Source: Pontiellaceae bacterium B1224
GTDB lineage: Bacteria; Verrucomicrobiota; Kiritimatiellia; Kiritimatiellales; Pontiellaceae
Assembly (NCBI GenBank): GCA_029432815.1
Contig: JAROBA010000030.1
Span: forward strand, 1-64,000
Length of the DNA stretch: 64,000 bases
Direction: 5' to 3'
Shown: piece by piece, positions 43,260 through 51,432 of the stretch
Layout of the letters: each line of letters opens with the position of its first letter
Position numbering within the stretch: position 1 is the stretch's first letter
Made by a program: the position numbers and the translations under genes
Notes under the pieces: model-generated
Databases searched by the model: none
Told to the model about the DNA's origin: nothing
Seen by the model: the letters and a program-made list of their open reading frames with translations, nothing else

Positions 43260-43362
43260 CTTAATTAACCGGAAGTCCCGGTTAGAAGCGAAGGCCGCCT
43301 GCTACCTCGGGTGTGTCAAAGCGGATTGTTTATAAATAGAGTAAACTATAAGGAGAGGTAAA
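43260..43362 (+). promoter_or_regulatory. structured rpsB leader
   Basis: The roughly 100-base leader can form AACCGG-AAGT-CCGGTT and a longer CCGCC...GCGG pairing before the AAGGAGAGG ribosome site. Leaders of rpsB are often bound by S2 for feedback control; the match to a known S2 leader was not tested. Confidence 0.35.
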
Positions 43363-44439
43363 ATGGCTGATACATTCACCAAGACTATCGCTATTGCCGA
43401 CCTGCTTGACGCAGGCCTGCATTTTGGTCACCAGACCAAACGTTGGAACCCGAAAATGAAGCGTTATATTCACGGCGCTAAAAACGGGATCTACATCATT
43501 GATCTGAATAAAACCCTTTCGCAGCTTGAGCTCGCGAAAACCTTCATGAACGACGTCGTGCTACGCGGCGAAAAAATTCTCTTTGTCGGCACCAAGAAAC
43601 AGGCGCGTGAAATCTTTAAAACCACAGCAGAAGACACCAACCAGCCTTACGTAATTCATCGCTGGCTCGGCGGCATGCTGACGAACAACAAAACGATTCG
43701 TTCTTCTGTTGCCCGTATGCGTGAGCTTCAGAAAATGGTTGCCGATGGAACCATGGACAAAAAGCCTAAAAAAGAAGTTTCTGTTCTGCGGCGTGAGCAG
43801 ACCAAGCTGGAACGCAACCTGGCTGGTATTGCCAACATGGAAAAGAAACCAGGTGCCCTGTTTGTGGTTGACCTGAAACGTGAGCACCTTGCACTGGCAG
43901 AAGCCCGGCGCTTGAATATTCCGATTGTCGCACTGGTTGACACCAACGCTGATCCGGACCTCGTTGATTACCCAATTCCAGGCAACGACGATTCTCTTCG
44001 TTCGGTTGGCCTGATTGCTGAAGTTCTTGGCGAAACCATCAAAGCAGCAGATGCGGAATACACAGCAAAAGCTAAAGCAGAACGCGAGAAGCGTGAAGCA
44101 GCTGAAGCCGTAGAGCGCGAAAAGGCCAAAGCAGCCCGCGAAGAGCGCCAGAAGAAAGAAGCCGAAGATAAGAAAAAGCGCGAAGAAGTGTTGAAGAAAA
44201 TTAAAGAGCAGAAGAAAAAAGCTGATGAAGCAAAGAAAGCTGAAAAAGCTGCTGCCAAAGCCGAAGAAAAAAAGGCTGAAGAGGTAAAAGCTGAGGAAGC
44301 TCCGGCTGCTGAAGAACCGAAAGCTGAAGAAGCTGCTCCGGTTGTTGAAGAAGCAAAAGAAAAAGTTGCTCCAGTTGTCGAAGAGGCTGCTGAGGAAGCT
44401 CCGGCTACTGAAGAAACTGAAGCCAAAAAAGAAGACTAA
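43363..44439 (+). CDS. rpsB: ribosomal protein S2 with long C-terminal tail
   Basis: This 358-residue small-subunit protein has a normal S2 core of about 235 residues (LLDAGLHFGHQTKRWNPKMKRYIHGAKNGIYIIDL; HRWLGGMLTNNKTI; PIVALVDTNADPDLVDYPIPGNDD). An extra 115 or so residues follow, nearly all K, E, A and R: first a predicted coiled coil, then E/A/P/V repeats such as KAEEAAPVVEEAKEKVAPVVEEA. Typical S2 is 230-260 residues. AAGGAG precedes the start. It is followed by tsf after 18 bases, the usual rpsB-tsf operon. Confidence 0.97.
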   Translation: MADTFTKTIAIADLLDAGLHFGHQTKRWNPKMKRYIHGAKNGIYIIDLNKTLSQLELAKTFMNDVVLRGEKILFVGTKKQAREIFKTTAEDTNQPYVIHRWLGGMLTNNKTIRSSVARMRELQKMVADGTMDKKPKKEVSVLRREQTKLERNLAGIANMEKKPGALFVVDLKREHLALAEARRLNIPIVALVDTNADPDLVDYPIPGNDDSLRSVGLIAEVLGETIKAADAEYTAKAKAEREKREAAEAVEREKAKAAREERQKKEAEDKKKREEVLKKIKEQKKKADEAKKAEKAAAKAEEKKAEEVKAEEAPAAEEPKAEEAAPVVEEAKEKVAPVVEEAAEEAPATEETEAKKED

Positions 44440-44457
44440 TTTCAGGAGATTTATAAA

Positions 44458-45318
44458 ATGGCAATTACAACAAGCATGATCAAAGAACTGCGCGACGCTA
44501 CCGGCCTTGGTATTGCAGATTGCAAAAACGCACTGAACGACAGCAACGGCGACTTCGACGCAGCCATCAAAACCCTTCGTGAAAAAGGGGCTGCTGTTGC
44601 AGCCAAGCGTGCTTCCAAGGAAGCTAAAGAAGGTGTGATTACTGCAATCGTTACGGACGACGCTCAGAGTGCCGCTATGATTGAAGTAAACTGCGAAACC
44701 GACTTTGTTACCCGCAATGAAGGATTCCAGGCATTCGTTGAAGAACTGCGTGGTGAAGCGCTGAACTTCGAGACCGATGCTATGGCTTCCGGCGTTGCTG
44801 ACAAGGTTGAAGAAAAGATCGGTTCGATCGGTGAAAAAATTCAGTTGCGTCGCAATGTGAAATGGTCTGTCGAAGGAACGGGTTCCATCACGTCCTACAT
44901 CCACATGGGCGGCAAAGTCGGTGTTCTGCTGGAACTCGGCTGCGAAAACGCAGACACCCTTGCAAATCCTGTTTTTCAGGAACTTGCCAAGGATCTCACC
45001 CTGCACGTTGCAGCGGCTGCTCCGGAATATCTGAATCGCGAAGAAGTTCCTGCTGATAAGCTTGAAGAGGAACAGGGCATCATGCGTACGCAGATGAAAA
45101 CGGAAGATGAAGAACGCGGAAAATCCCGTCCGGATGAAATGATCGAAAAAATCCTGATTGGCAAAACCAACAAGTTCTACTCACAGATCTGCTTCCTGGA
45201 ACAGGGCTTCGTTAAAGAAGACAAAGTTTCCATCACGGACCTGATTGCCGGTAAAGCAAAAGAACTGGGCGATACCATCACGGTTAAGCGCTACGTTCGC
45301 TATCAGCTCGGTGCATAA
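44458..45318 (+). CDS. tsf: translation elongation factor Ts
   Basis: This 286-residue factor exchanges GDP for GTP on EF-Tu. It has the N-terminal MIKELRDATGLGIADCKNALND and the core TDFVTRNEGFQAFVEEL. Length is normal. AGGAG lies upstream. It is second in the rpsB operon and is followed by two hairpins, the second a strong terminator. Confidence 0.97.
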   Translation: MAITTSMIKELRDATGLGIADCKNALNDSNGDFDAAIKTLREKGAAVAAKRASKEAKEGVITAIVTDDAQSAAMIEVNCETDFVTRNEGFQAFVEELRGEALNFETDAMASGVADKVEEKIGSIGEKIQLRRNVKWSVEGTGSITSYIHMGGKVGVLLELGCENADTLANPVFQELAKDLTLHVAAAAPEYLNREEVPADKLEEEQGIMRTQMKTEDEERGKSRPDEMIEKILIGKTNKFYSQICFLEQGFVKEDKVSITDLIAGKAKELGDTITVKRYVRYQLGA

Positions 45319-45361
45319 AAGTTTAAAATGCCCGTCATATTGACGGGCTCAGTAATTTGAT

Positions 45362-45396
45362 AAAGCTCTGACGAATTTCGTCAGAGCTTTATTTTT
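45362..45396 (+). terminator. rpsB-tsf terminator
   Basis: AAAGCTCTGACGA and TCGTCAGAGCTTT form a perfect stem followed by ATTTTT. A smaller GCCCGTCA-TAT-TGACGGGC hairpin at 45330-45348 lies ahead of it. Confidence 0.85.
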
Positions 45397-45500
45397 AGTC
45401 CATATAACGTTGAAGCAATGCTCTCGTCACGTTCCGTAGGTAAAAGAAAAGGACGATGGGGGCAGCGCTTTTGCACTCCGGTCCGCTGGGACATAAACCT

Positions 45501-45530
45501 AAAAAAGCGCCCCGCGAGCGGGACGCTTTT
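45501..45530 (-). terminator. pckG terminator
   Basis: On the minus strand AAAAGCGTCCCG-CTCG-CGGGGCGCTTTTTT forms a GC-rich stem with a T run, shortly after the pckG stop. Confidence 0.8.
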
Positions 45531-45537
45531 ATCATTA

Positions 45538-45552
45538 TTCCAATATTTGGAA
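45538..45552. repeat. 15-bp palindrome TTCCARNNNYTGGAA
   Basis: TTCCAATATTTGGAA, intergenic, between the pckG stop and its terminator. Confidence 0.85.
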
Positions 45553-45555
45553 CAA

Positions 45556-47355
45556 TTAGGCTTTAAGACGAGCTTCGAGCTTTTTGAGCTGTTCATTCAT
45601 CTTGGCCGGGAGTTTGTCGCCAAACTTCGCGAGGTAAGCTTTAGCGTCTTCCACGGTATTCAAGAAGGCTTCGTTATCTACCTTCATCAGTTTTTCCCAA
45701 TCTTCTGCTGGAATGTCCAGACCGTCGAGAGTCAGATCGCCATCAATAGGCATCAGACCGATTGGAGTTTCGCGGGCTTCCACTTTGCCTTCAACGCGGT
45801 CGCACATCCATTTCAGAACGCGGGAGTTGTCGCCGAAGCCAGGCCATAGGAACTTTTTGCCGTCTTTCTGGAACCAGTTCACGTAGAAAACACGCGGAGC
45901 TTTGTCGCCGAGCTTTTCGCCCATATCGAACCAATGCTGCATGTAATCGCCAGCATGATATCCAATGAACGGAGTCATCGCGAAGGGGTCGAAGCGCAGG
46001 GAAACGTTTCCGAGGTCGAGTGCCGCAGCAGTCGGCTCAGAGGATGCGGTTGCTCCCATGTATACGCCCTGTTCGAAGTCAAATGCTTCGTGTACCAGCG
46101 GCATTACCGAAGTACGCTTACCTCCGAATACAAAGATATCGATCGGAACACCAGCCGGATCTTCCCAATCAGGGCAAACAACCGGGCAGTTGGCTGCGGC
46201 AGCTGTGAAGCGGCTGTTCGGATGAGCACCCTTTTCGCCATCAGCCTGTTTCCATGGATTGTTTTTCCAATCGGTTCCACCGCCGCCTGGGCAATCATAT
46301 CCCATGTCTTCCCACCAAACGTCGTTATCTTCAGTGACGACGACATTAGTGAAGATGGTGTCTTTCGAGCAGGCAGCCAGAGCCATCGGGTTGGAAGCTT
46401 CGGATGTACCCGGCGCAACACCAAAGAATCCGGCTTCCGGGTTGATGGCGTAGAGACGTCCATCTTCACCCGGCTTCATCCAAGCAATGTCATCGCCGAT
46501 GGTTTCAACTTTCCAGCCAGGAACAGTGGACTGCAACATGGCCAGGTTGGTTTTACCGCAGGCTGACGGGAATGCCGCCGCGATGTGGAACTGTTTGCCT
46601 TCCGGATTGGTGAAACGCAGGATGAGCATGTGTTCAGCCATCCAGCCTTCACGGCCGGCCATGGCAGATGCAATACGCAGTGCCAGACATTTTTTACCAA
46701 GCAGCGCGTTTCCTCCATAACCGGAACCGAAGGACCAGATCAGGTTTTCTTCCGGGAAATGAGCAATGTATTTCTTTTCGATCGGAGCACAGGGCCAGCG
46801 AACGTCTTTCTGACCTTCTTCCAGCGGAGCGCCTACAGAGTGCAGACAAGGAATGAAGAAATCTTCTTTTTCAATCAGACGCAGTACTTCAGGAGTGACA
46901 CGAGTCATGATGTGCATGTTGGTTACAACGTATGCCGAGTCCGTGATTTCGATGGCATTCTTAGCGATTGTAGAACCAACCGGGCCCATGGAGAACGGGA
47001 TAATGTACATGGTGCGGCCTTTCATGCAGCCTTTGTACAGTCCACGCATGGTTTCTTTCAGCTCTTCCGGATCGATCCAGTTGTTGGTCGGTCCAGCATC
47101 CTCTTCCTTGACGGAAGCAATATACGTACGATTTTCAACACGAGCCACATCGGACGGATCGGAGTTGAATGCATAGCTGTTCGGGCGCTTTTCTTCGTTC
47201 AGCTTAATTGCCGCACCGCTTTCGACCATTTCAGCCATCAGGCGGTCATATTCTTCTTTGGAACCATCACACCAGACGATTTGGTCAGGCGTGGTCATTT
47301 CTGCAATTTCAGCTACCCAGTCGAGTAGTTTCTGGTTTGTTGTGGGAGCACTCAT
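45556..47355 (-). CDS. pckG: phosphoenolpyruvate carboxykinase (GTP)
   Basis: This 599-residue GTP-dependent enzyme interconverts oxaloacetate and PEP, a key step of gluconeogenesis or of anaplerotic CO2 fixation. It shows the P-loop AAFPSACGKTNLAML, the reactive-cysteine region within it, GDDIAWMKPGEDGRLYAINPEAGFFGVAPGTS, and FGGKRTSVMPLVHEAFDFEQGVYMGA. Length is normal. The ATG at MSAPTTNQKLLDWV has GGAGG ten bases upstream; a much longer frame upstream overlaps the promoter. It stands alone with its own promoter and terminator. Confidence 0.97.
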   Translation of the reverse strand: MSAPTTNQKLLDWVAEIAEMTTPDQIVWCDGSKEEYDRLMAEMVESGAAIKLNEEKRPNSYAFNSDPSDVARVENRTYIASVKEEDAGPTNNWIDPEELKETMRGLYKGCMKGRTMYIIPFSMGPVGSTIAKNAIEITDSAYVVTNMHIMTRVTPEVLRLIEKEDFFIPCLHSVGAPLEEGQKDVRWPCAPIEKKYIAHFPEENLIWSFGSGYGGNALLGKKCLALRIASAMAGREGWMAEHMLILRFTNPEGKQFHIAAAFPSACGKTNLAMLQSTVPGWKVETIGDDIAWMKPGEDGRLYAINPEAGFFGVAPGTSEASNPMALAACSKDTIFTNVVVTEDNDVWWEDMGYDCPGGGGTDWKNNPWKQADGEKGAHPNSRFTAAAANCPVVCPDWEDPAGVPIDIFVFGGKRTSVMPLVHEAFDFEQGVYMGATASSEPTAAALDLGNVSLRFDPFAMTPFIGYHAGDYMQHWFDMGEKLGDKAPRVFYVNWFQKDGKKFLWPGFGDNSRVLKWMCDRVEGKVEARETPIGLMPIDGDLTLDGLDIPAEDWEKLMKVDNEAFLNTVEDAKAYLAKFGDKLPAKMNEQLKKLEARLKA

Positions 47356-47394
47356 TATGCTTAAACCTCCATTTAGTTTATAGACCCAATTATA

Positions 47395-47409
47395 CGAAAT
47401 TTCGCGAAA
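47395..47409. promoter_or_regulatory. overlapping palindromes in the pckG promoter region, candidate operator
   Basis: CGAAATTTCG (47395-47404) and TTTCGCGAAA (47400-47409) are two perfect ten-base palindromes sharing five bases. They sit between the proposed -10 element and a downstream TATAAT on the minus strand. Confidence 0.35.
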
Positions 47410-47436
47410 GCATAGAGATTCGGTAAAATATGTCAA
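47409..47436 (-). promoter_or_regulatory. putative pckG promoter
   Basis: On the minus strand a consensus TTGACA and TATGCT are 16 bases apart. A second TATAAT at 47389-47394 lacks a good -35 partner. Confidence 0.6.
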
Positions 47437-47593
47437 ACTTTGCAGGCTAGAAAATAGGTTAGAATTCAATACGTAAATTGCGTACTAACCGGAGCGGGTT
47501 CTCAGTGATTTTCTGTTTCCAATCATTTGGATGGAAACAATTTAAATATCCGGCTTGTCTTCCTCTGCAATAACGTCTTTTTATCATCTCTAT

Positions 47594-47986
47594 ATGAGAC
47601 ATTTGAAAGCAAGAGAATGGGAATTGCGGCTTAAGAACGTTTTCGATGAAATCGATGTGCGACTTGAAGATGAGTATGGAGAACGATTTAAGCTTCATCC
47701 TTCGAGACCGGTCGAAGGTCGCACTTCGAATCCTGAAATGGATGGGCTGTTTAATGTCGGAGCATCCTATTCAGCTGGATTTGGTTCAAAACTCGGTCCG
47801 GGATACGTAGTTGATATTCGTATCTCAACGCTGCAACGTATTTCAAATGAACTAAGGGAGGAACTGCGGGACAAAGTTCAAACCTGGCTGATTGAAAAGC
47901 TTCCAGTTGCATTTCCGGAGAATAAGCTACAAGTGGATAAAGAGCACCAGCATCTCCGTATTCACGGGGATCTCAGCCTTGATTAA
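47594..47986 (+). CDS. hypothetical protein (130 residues)
   Basis: This soluble protein begins MRHLKAREWELRLKNVFDEIDVRLEDEYGERF. Charged helices flank a central glycine-rich stretch, MDGLFNVGASYSAGFGSKLGPGYVVDIRISTL, and a C-terminal helix-strand part rich in charged residues follows. I do not recognise a family. It has no membrane span or signal. There is no good ribosome site, and a TTG 13 codons earlier is the alternative start. Its stop overlaps the end of the convergent kinase gene by four bases. Composition matches its neighbours, so it is probably real. Confidence 0.65.
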   Translation: MRHLKAREWELRLKNVFDEIDVRLEDEYGERFKLHPSRPVEGRTSNPEMDGLFNVGASYSAGFGSKLGPGYVVDIRISTLQRISNELREELRDKVQTWLIEKLPVAFPENKLQVDKEHQHLRIHGDLSLD

Positions 47987-49320
47987 TATGTATGGATACT
48001 TCCGCCGATAAATTCCCTGAAGAGCGAATCATCGGGTATACATTCGTGATCCATGAAGTCATGAAGCGGCTCAAGGAACTGCATGACACGCTGGGCACGT
48101 AAATACGCATCCTGCCGCTTAAAATCAGTCCTGTAGCATTCGATTGCTTTGGGAAAATGATGGAACAGTTTATTTTTCAAAACGGGGAATTCATACGGCA
48201 TCGCGCTGTTAACGACAAAATCAACATTTCCAATGAATGGAATAATATACTGCAGCTCACTTTTCCGGACATAGTGCCAATGAGTCAGTGTTTCGAGAAC
48301 GGAATGATTCCGGCTCCAGCTATCGCGGATCATTCGACGCATCAGCCGGTGATCAGCCCATCTCATAAATTCATCCTGTTTGTTTCGAAGCTGCCCCAGG
48401 GTCTCTATGTATAAACGAAACTTTTGTGAATCCGGGACACTGCGGGTCATATCGGAATACAGTCCGTGCAAGCAGTCCATCAGCAGGATTTCATCGTCCG
48501 CCAACGTCATCTCGTGTACGTTAAGAGTCCGTTTTCCTGTATGAAAATCATAATGCGGCATCATTACGGTTCGACCGGCCAGCAACTGCTCAAGATGTTT
48601 ATTAATCAACGCGATATCCAGCGCCTGTGGCGTTTCGTAGTCGTAGTCCCCAAACTCATCTTTAGGATGCATTTCAAGGTCGTAAAAATAGTTATCCACA
48701 TGAAAGGTCCTTAGTTTTTTTCCATGTCTGGAAAGCTGGTCTTCCATTTTAATCGTGGTGGTTGTTTTTCCTGACGAAGAAGGTCCGGCCACAATAATCA
48801 GCCTCACACCCTCCCCGTGATCAAGCACCCTTTTTCCGGCGGCCCGGCACTCATTGACATACCGATTTTCGCAGGCATGAACTAAATCGGGATACATCCC
48901 CTCTTCAATGATTGAGTTGATTCCTTCTATGGATTCACAATCATGTTCCATATTCCAGCGAAGTACTTCATAAATCAGCTTATAAGGAATGTTGTCAGTG
49001 GCTTCTACGGCTCCTCGTTTGGTCTCGCGAACTTCACTCCGTTTCTGGCGGTAGATGATGTAGGCCCGGGCAACTTTAATATGCCCGTTTTCCATCAGGA
49101 CCGATTCAACGATATCCTGGAGATCCTCAACGGTCGGAATCTGTGCGGCATAACTTTCAAGCGTTCGCTTTTCAACCAGTACAGCAAGGCGCTCAGCTTC
49201 ATCAAAGCCAAAGCCGCCGCTGGATGCCGCGGCGGCTTTAAAAATAGCATTTGCAATACGGGGCCGGTCATACATAACCAACTGCCCGTCTCGCTTAATG
49301 ATGGTCTTCAGGGCACCCAT
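47983..49320 (-). CDS. ATP-cone domain fused to uridine-kinase-like nucleoside kinase
   Basis: This 445-residue protein has an N-terminal ATP-cone (about 1-95: TIIKRDGQLVMYDRPRIANAIFKAA; DIVESVLMENGHIKVARAYIIYRQKR). A P-loop kinase of the uridine kinase/phosphoribulokinase type follows (about 170-380: IIVAGPSSSGKTTTTIKMEDQL; VDNYFYDLEMHPKDEFGDYDYETPQALD; LPHYDFHTGKR-like MMPHYDFHTGKRTL). Related bacterial nucleoside kinases carry a TGS domain in place of the ATP-cone. ATP-cones sense ATP/dATP, as in ribonucleotide reductase, so the kinase may be allosterically controlled. It follows rpoD by three bases and is probably cotranscribed with it. Confidence 0.85.
   Translation of the reverse strand: MGALKTIIKRDGQLVMYDRPRIANAIFKAAAASSGGFGFDEAERLAVLVEKRTLESYAAQIPTVEDLQDIVESVLMENGHIKVARAYIIYRQKRSEVRETKRGAVEATDNIPYKLIYEVLRWNMEHDCESIEGINSIIEEGMYPDLVHACENRYVNECRAAGKRVLDHGEGVRLIIVAGPSSSGKTTTTIKMEDQLSRHGKKLRTFHVDNYFYDLEMHPKDEFGDYDYETPQALDIALINKHLEQLLAGRTVMMPHYDFHTGKRTLNVHEMTLADDEILLMDCLHGLYSDMTRSVPDSQKFRLYIETLGQLRNKQDEFMRWADHRLMRRMIRDSWSRNHSVLETLTHWHYVRKSELQYIIPFIGNVDFVVNSAMPYEFPVLKNKLFHHFPKAIECYRTDFKRQDAYLRAQRVMQFLEPLHDFMDHECIPDDSLFREFIGGSIHTY
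48228..48242. repeat. variant of the 15-bp palindrome (position 10 is A)
   Basis: TTCCAATGAATGGAA has both outer five-base arms but A rather than C/T at position 10. Inside the ATP-cone kinase, translated as IPFIGN. Confidence 0.6.
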
Positions 49321-49323
49321 GGC

Positions 49324-51264
49324 TTATTCGCCGTCAAGGAAACCCTCTAGTTTGCGGATACGGGTCGGGTGTCGCATTTTACGTAGCGCTTTCGCTTCAA
49401 TCTGACGAATACGTTCACGAGTCACGTTAAACTTTCGGCCCACTTCTTCCAATGTTCGGGGATAACCGTCAACGAGCCCAAAGCGTAATGTCAGCACTTC
49501 CTGTTCACGATCCGTCAGTGTTTCCAGCACATCACCGATTTTTTCCTTCAGGAGACTGAAGGCTGTCATTTCGTCCGGTTTTTCAGCCGACTTATCCTCA
49601 ATGAAATCACCAAAGTGTGTGTCATCGCTGTCGCCAATCGGGCTCTGCAGCGAAATCGGTTGCTGGGCAATTTTCAGTATGGCGCGAACACGTTCCACCG
49701 GCAGCTCCATTTCATCGGCCAGCTCTTCCGGCGTTGCTTCACGACCAAACTCCTGAAGCAACTGCTTCTGAATACGCATCAGTTTGTTGATCGTCTCGAT
49801 CATGTGCACCGGAATACGAATCGTACGAGCCTGGTCGGCAATCGAGCGGGTAATAGCCTGCCGAATCCACCACGTGGCATAGGTTGAAAATTTATAACCT
49901 CGACGATACTCAAACTTTTCAACTGCTTTCATCAGACCCATATTTCCTTCCTGAATCAGGTCCAGAAAAGAAAGGCCTCGGTTGGTGTATTTCTTGGCAA
50001 TACTGATTACAAGACGCAGGTTGGCTTCAATCATTTCGGTCTTGGCCTTTAGGCCTTTACGAAGCCAAACCTTCAGCTCTGCATAATGCTTAGCGAACTC
50101 TTTCTGCTCCATCTGCAAGTAGCATTCAAGTTCTTTAATCTCCTTCCGAATTGCGCGAAGGTCTGTAGTTGCGCTTTTGGCACGACTTTTTTTCAATCGG
50201 TCCACTTCCTCAAGCAGATGCATCATTTTATGATGGTATTTATCCACCTCAGGAACCACATCTTCGATTGCTTTCTGCTTAAAATGAAGCTGAACAAAAT
50301 ATTCAGAAAGGCGATCCTGAGCCTTATCAAACAACTTTATCGCTTTCTTGTATTCTGAGCTGTCTTTCTTAGCTTTAGAATATTCAAGATAATATTTCAG
50401 CTTCAGTTCACGATTGCGGTCGATCCCTTTCAGAACTTTAGGGAGATCGTTGAAATAATCTTCGCGACATTCCACGTGTTTGTCAGAAATGATACGGTCA
50501 AAGCGTTCTTTACCCATCTCCAGGCGTTCGATTACACCGAGATAGGCATCCGTTGCACACCCGAGTCGATTAAACATCTTGGTGGTGTGAATTTCAGCTT
50601 CTTCGATTCGCATGGAAATTTCCACTTCCTGCTCGCGAGTCAGTAACGGCACCTGCCCCATTTGCTTTAGATACATGCGGACTGGATCGTCCAGCACATC
50701 GGAACGGGCACTTTGCTTGTCAGCTTGCTCTTTCTCAAGGCGGGCCTGATATTCCTCCACATCATCCTGTTTGATGATGTCGATTTCCATACTTTGGAGA
50801 AGCCCGACGATTTTATCGATATCTTCAATAACTACCAGATCTTCAGGAAAGGCTTCGTTAATATCTTCAAAGGTCAGGAATCCATGATCGGAGGCCAACG
50901 CCATCAGCTCTTTAATTCGGTCGTTGCGCTCTTCTCGGTCCATCAGAGAAACACCGCCGGCAGTGGCCTCGTCCACGGCGGCAACAGTTGCCGCCACTTT
51001 TGCTTCATGCTTCCTATCTTCCGCAGACATGGAAGACTCGACCTTCTTAACAGCTTTTTTAGCGACCGCTTTCTTTTTAGAAGCTTTTTTCTTGGCAGGT
51101 GCTTTTTTAGCAACCGCCTTTTTGGCCGGAGTTATTTTGGTACCCGGAGCAGCAGCTTTTTTACCGACCTTAATCGTTGCCGTTTCGTCCGCAGTTGCTT
51201 TCGTAGCAGCCGCTTTGGTTGTTTTGGATTTTTTTGCAGAAGTTTTCTTTTTGGAAACAGCCAT
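49324..51264 (-). CDS. rpoD: primary RNA polymerase sigma factor RpoD with lysine/alanine-rich N-terminal tail
   Basis: This 646-residue housekeeping sigma factor has region 1.1/1.2 (about 110-220), a nonconserved insert, and regions 2 to 4: region 2 with [57 protein letters not shown], and region 4 with [44 protein letters not shown]. Residues 1-75 are an unusual tail of K, A, T and S with [11 protein letters not shown] repeats like the C-terminal domain of histone H1. AAGGA lies before the start. It is followed at once by the ATP-cone kinase. Confidence 0.96.
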   Translation of the reverse strand: MAVSKKKTSAKKSKTTKAAATKATADETATIKVGKKAAAPGTKITPAKKAVAKKAPAKKKASKKKAVAKKAVKKVESSMSAEDRKHEAKVAATVAAVDEATAGGVSLMDREERNDRIKELMALASDHGFLTFEDINEAFPEDLVVIEDIDKIVGLLQSMEIDIIKQDDVEEYQARLEKEQADKQSARSDVLDDPVRMYLKQMGQVPLLTREQEVEISMRIEEAEIHTTKMFNRLGCATDAYLGVIERLEMGKERFDRIISDKHVECREDYFNDLPKVLKGIDRNRELKLKYYLEYSKAKKDSSEYKKAIKLFDKAQDRLSEYFVQLHFKQKAIEDVVPEVDKYHHKMMHLLEEVDRLKKSRAKSATTDLRAIRKEIKELECYLQMEQKEFAKHYAELKVWLRKGLKAKTEMIEANLRLVISIAKKYTNRGLSFLDLIQEGNMGLMKAVEKFEYRRGYKFSTYATWWIRQAITRSIADQARTIRIPVHMIETINKLMRIQKQLLQEFGREATPEELADEMELPVERVRAILKIAQQPISLQSPIGDSDDTHFGDFIEDKSAEKPDEMTAFSLLKEKIGDVLETLTDREQEVLTLRFGLVDGYPRTLEEVGRKFNVTRERIRQIEAKALRKMRHPTRIRKLEGFLDGE

Positions 51265-51322
51265 GATCGTCCTTATTTATAAAAGCACACAATTCACCTA
51301 TTATAGCGAAGAAAGCCGTTAA

Positions 51323-51350
51323 TTAATAGCAACATCTTGTCCTTCGTCAA
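51323..51350 (-). promoter_or_regulatory. putative rpoD promoter
   Basis: On the minus strand TTGACG and TATTAA are 16 bases apart. A perfect TATAAT lies further downstream at 51300-51305 and may belong to a second promoter. Confidence 0.5.
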
Positions 51351-51432
51351 TGCTTACCTGCAAAAATATTTCTATGGCTTTAGATCTCGAATTTCGCTTG
51401 AAGAAAATGCGTTCAGCAAACACTATTTTGAA

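Noticed and set aside
43561-45006. Long minus-strand, phenylalanine-rich frame opposite rpsB-tsf
   Set aside because: The F/S/C-rich composition is what the complement of lysine/glutamate-rich codons gives; rpsB and tsf are certain on the other strand.
48719-48733. Additional palindrome copy TTCCATGTCTGGAA
   Set aside because: One base too short (14), so the arms are not in register with the family.
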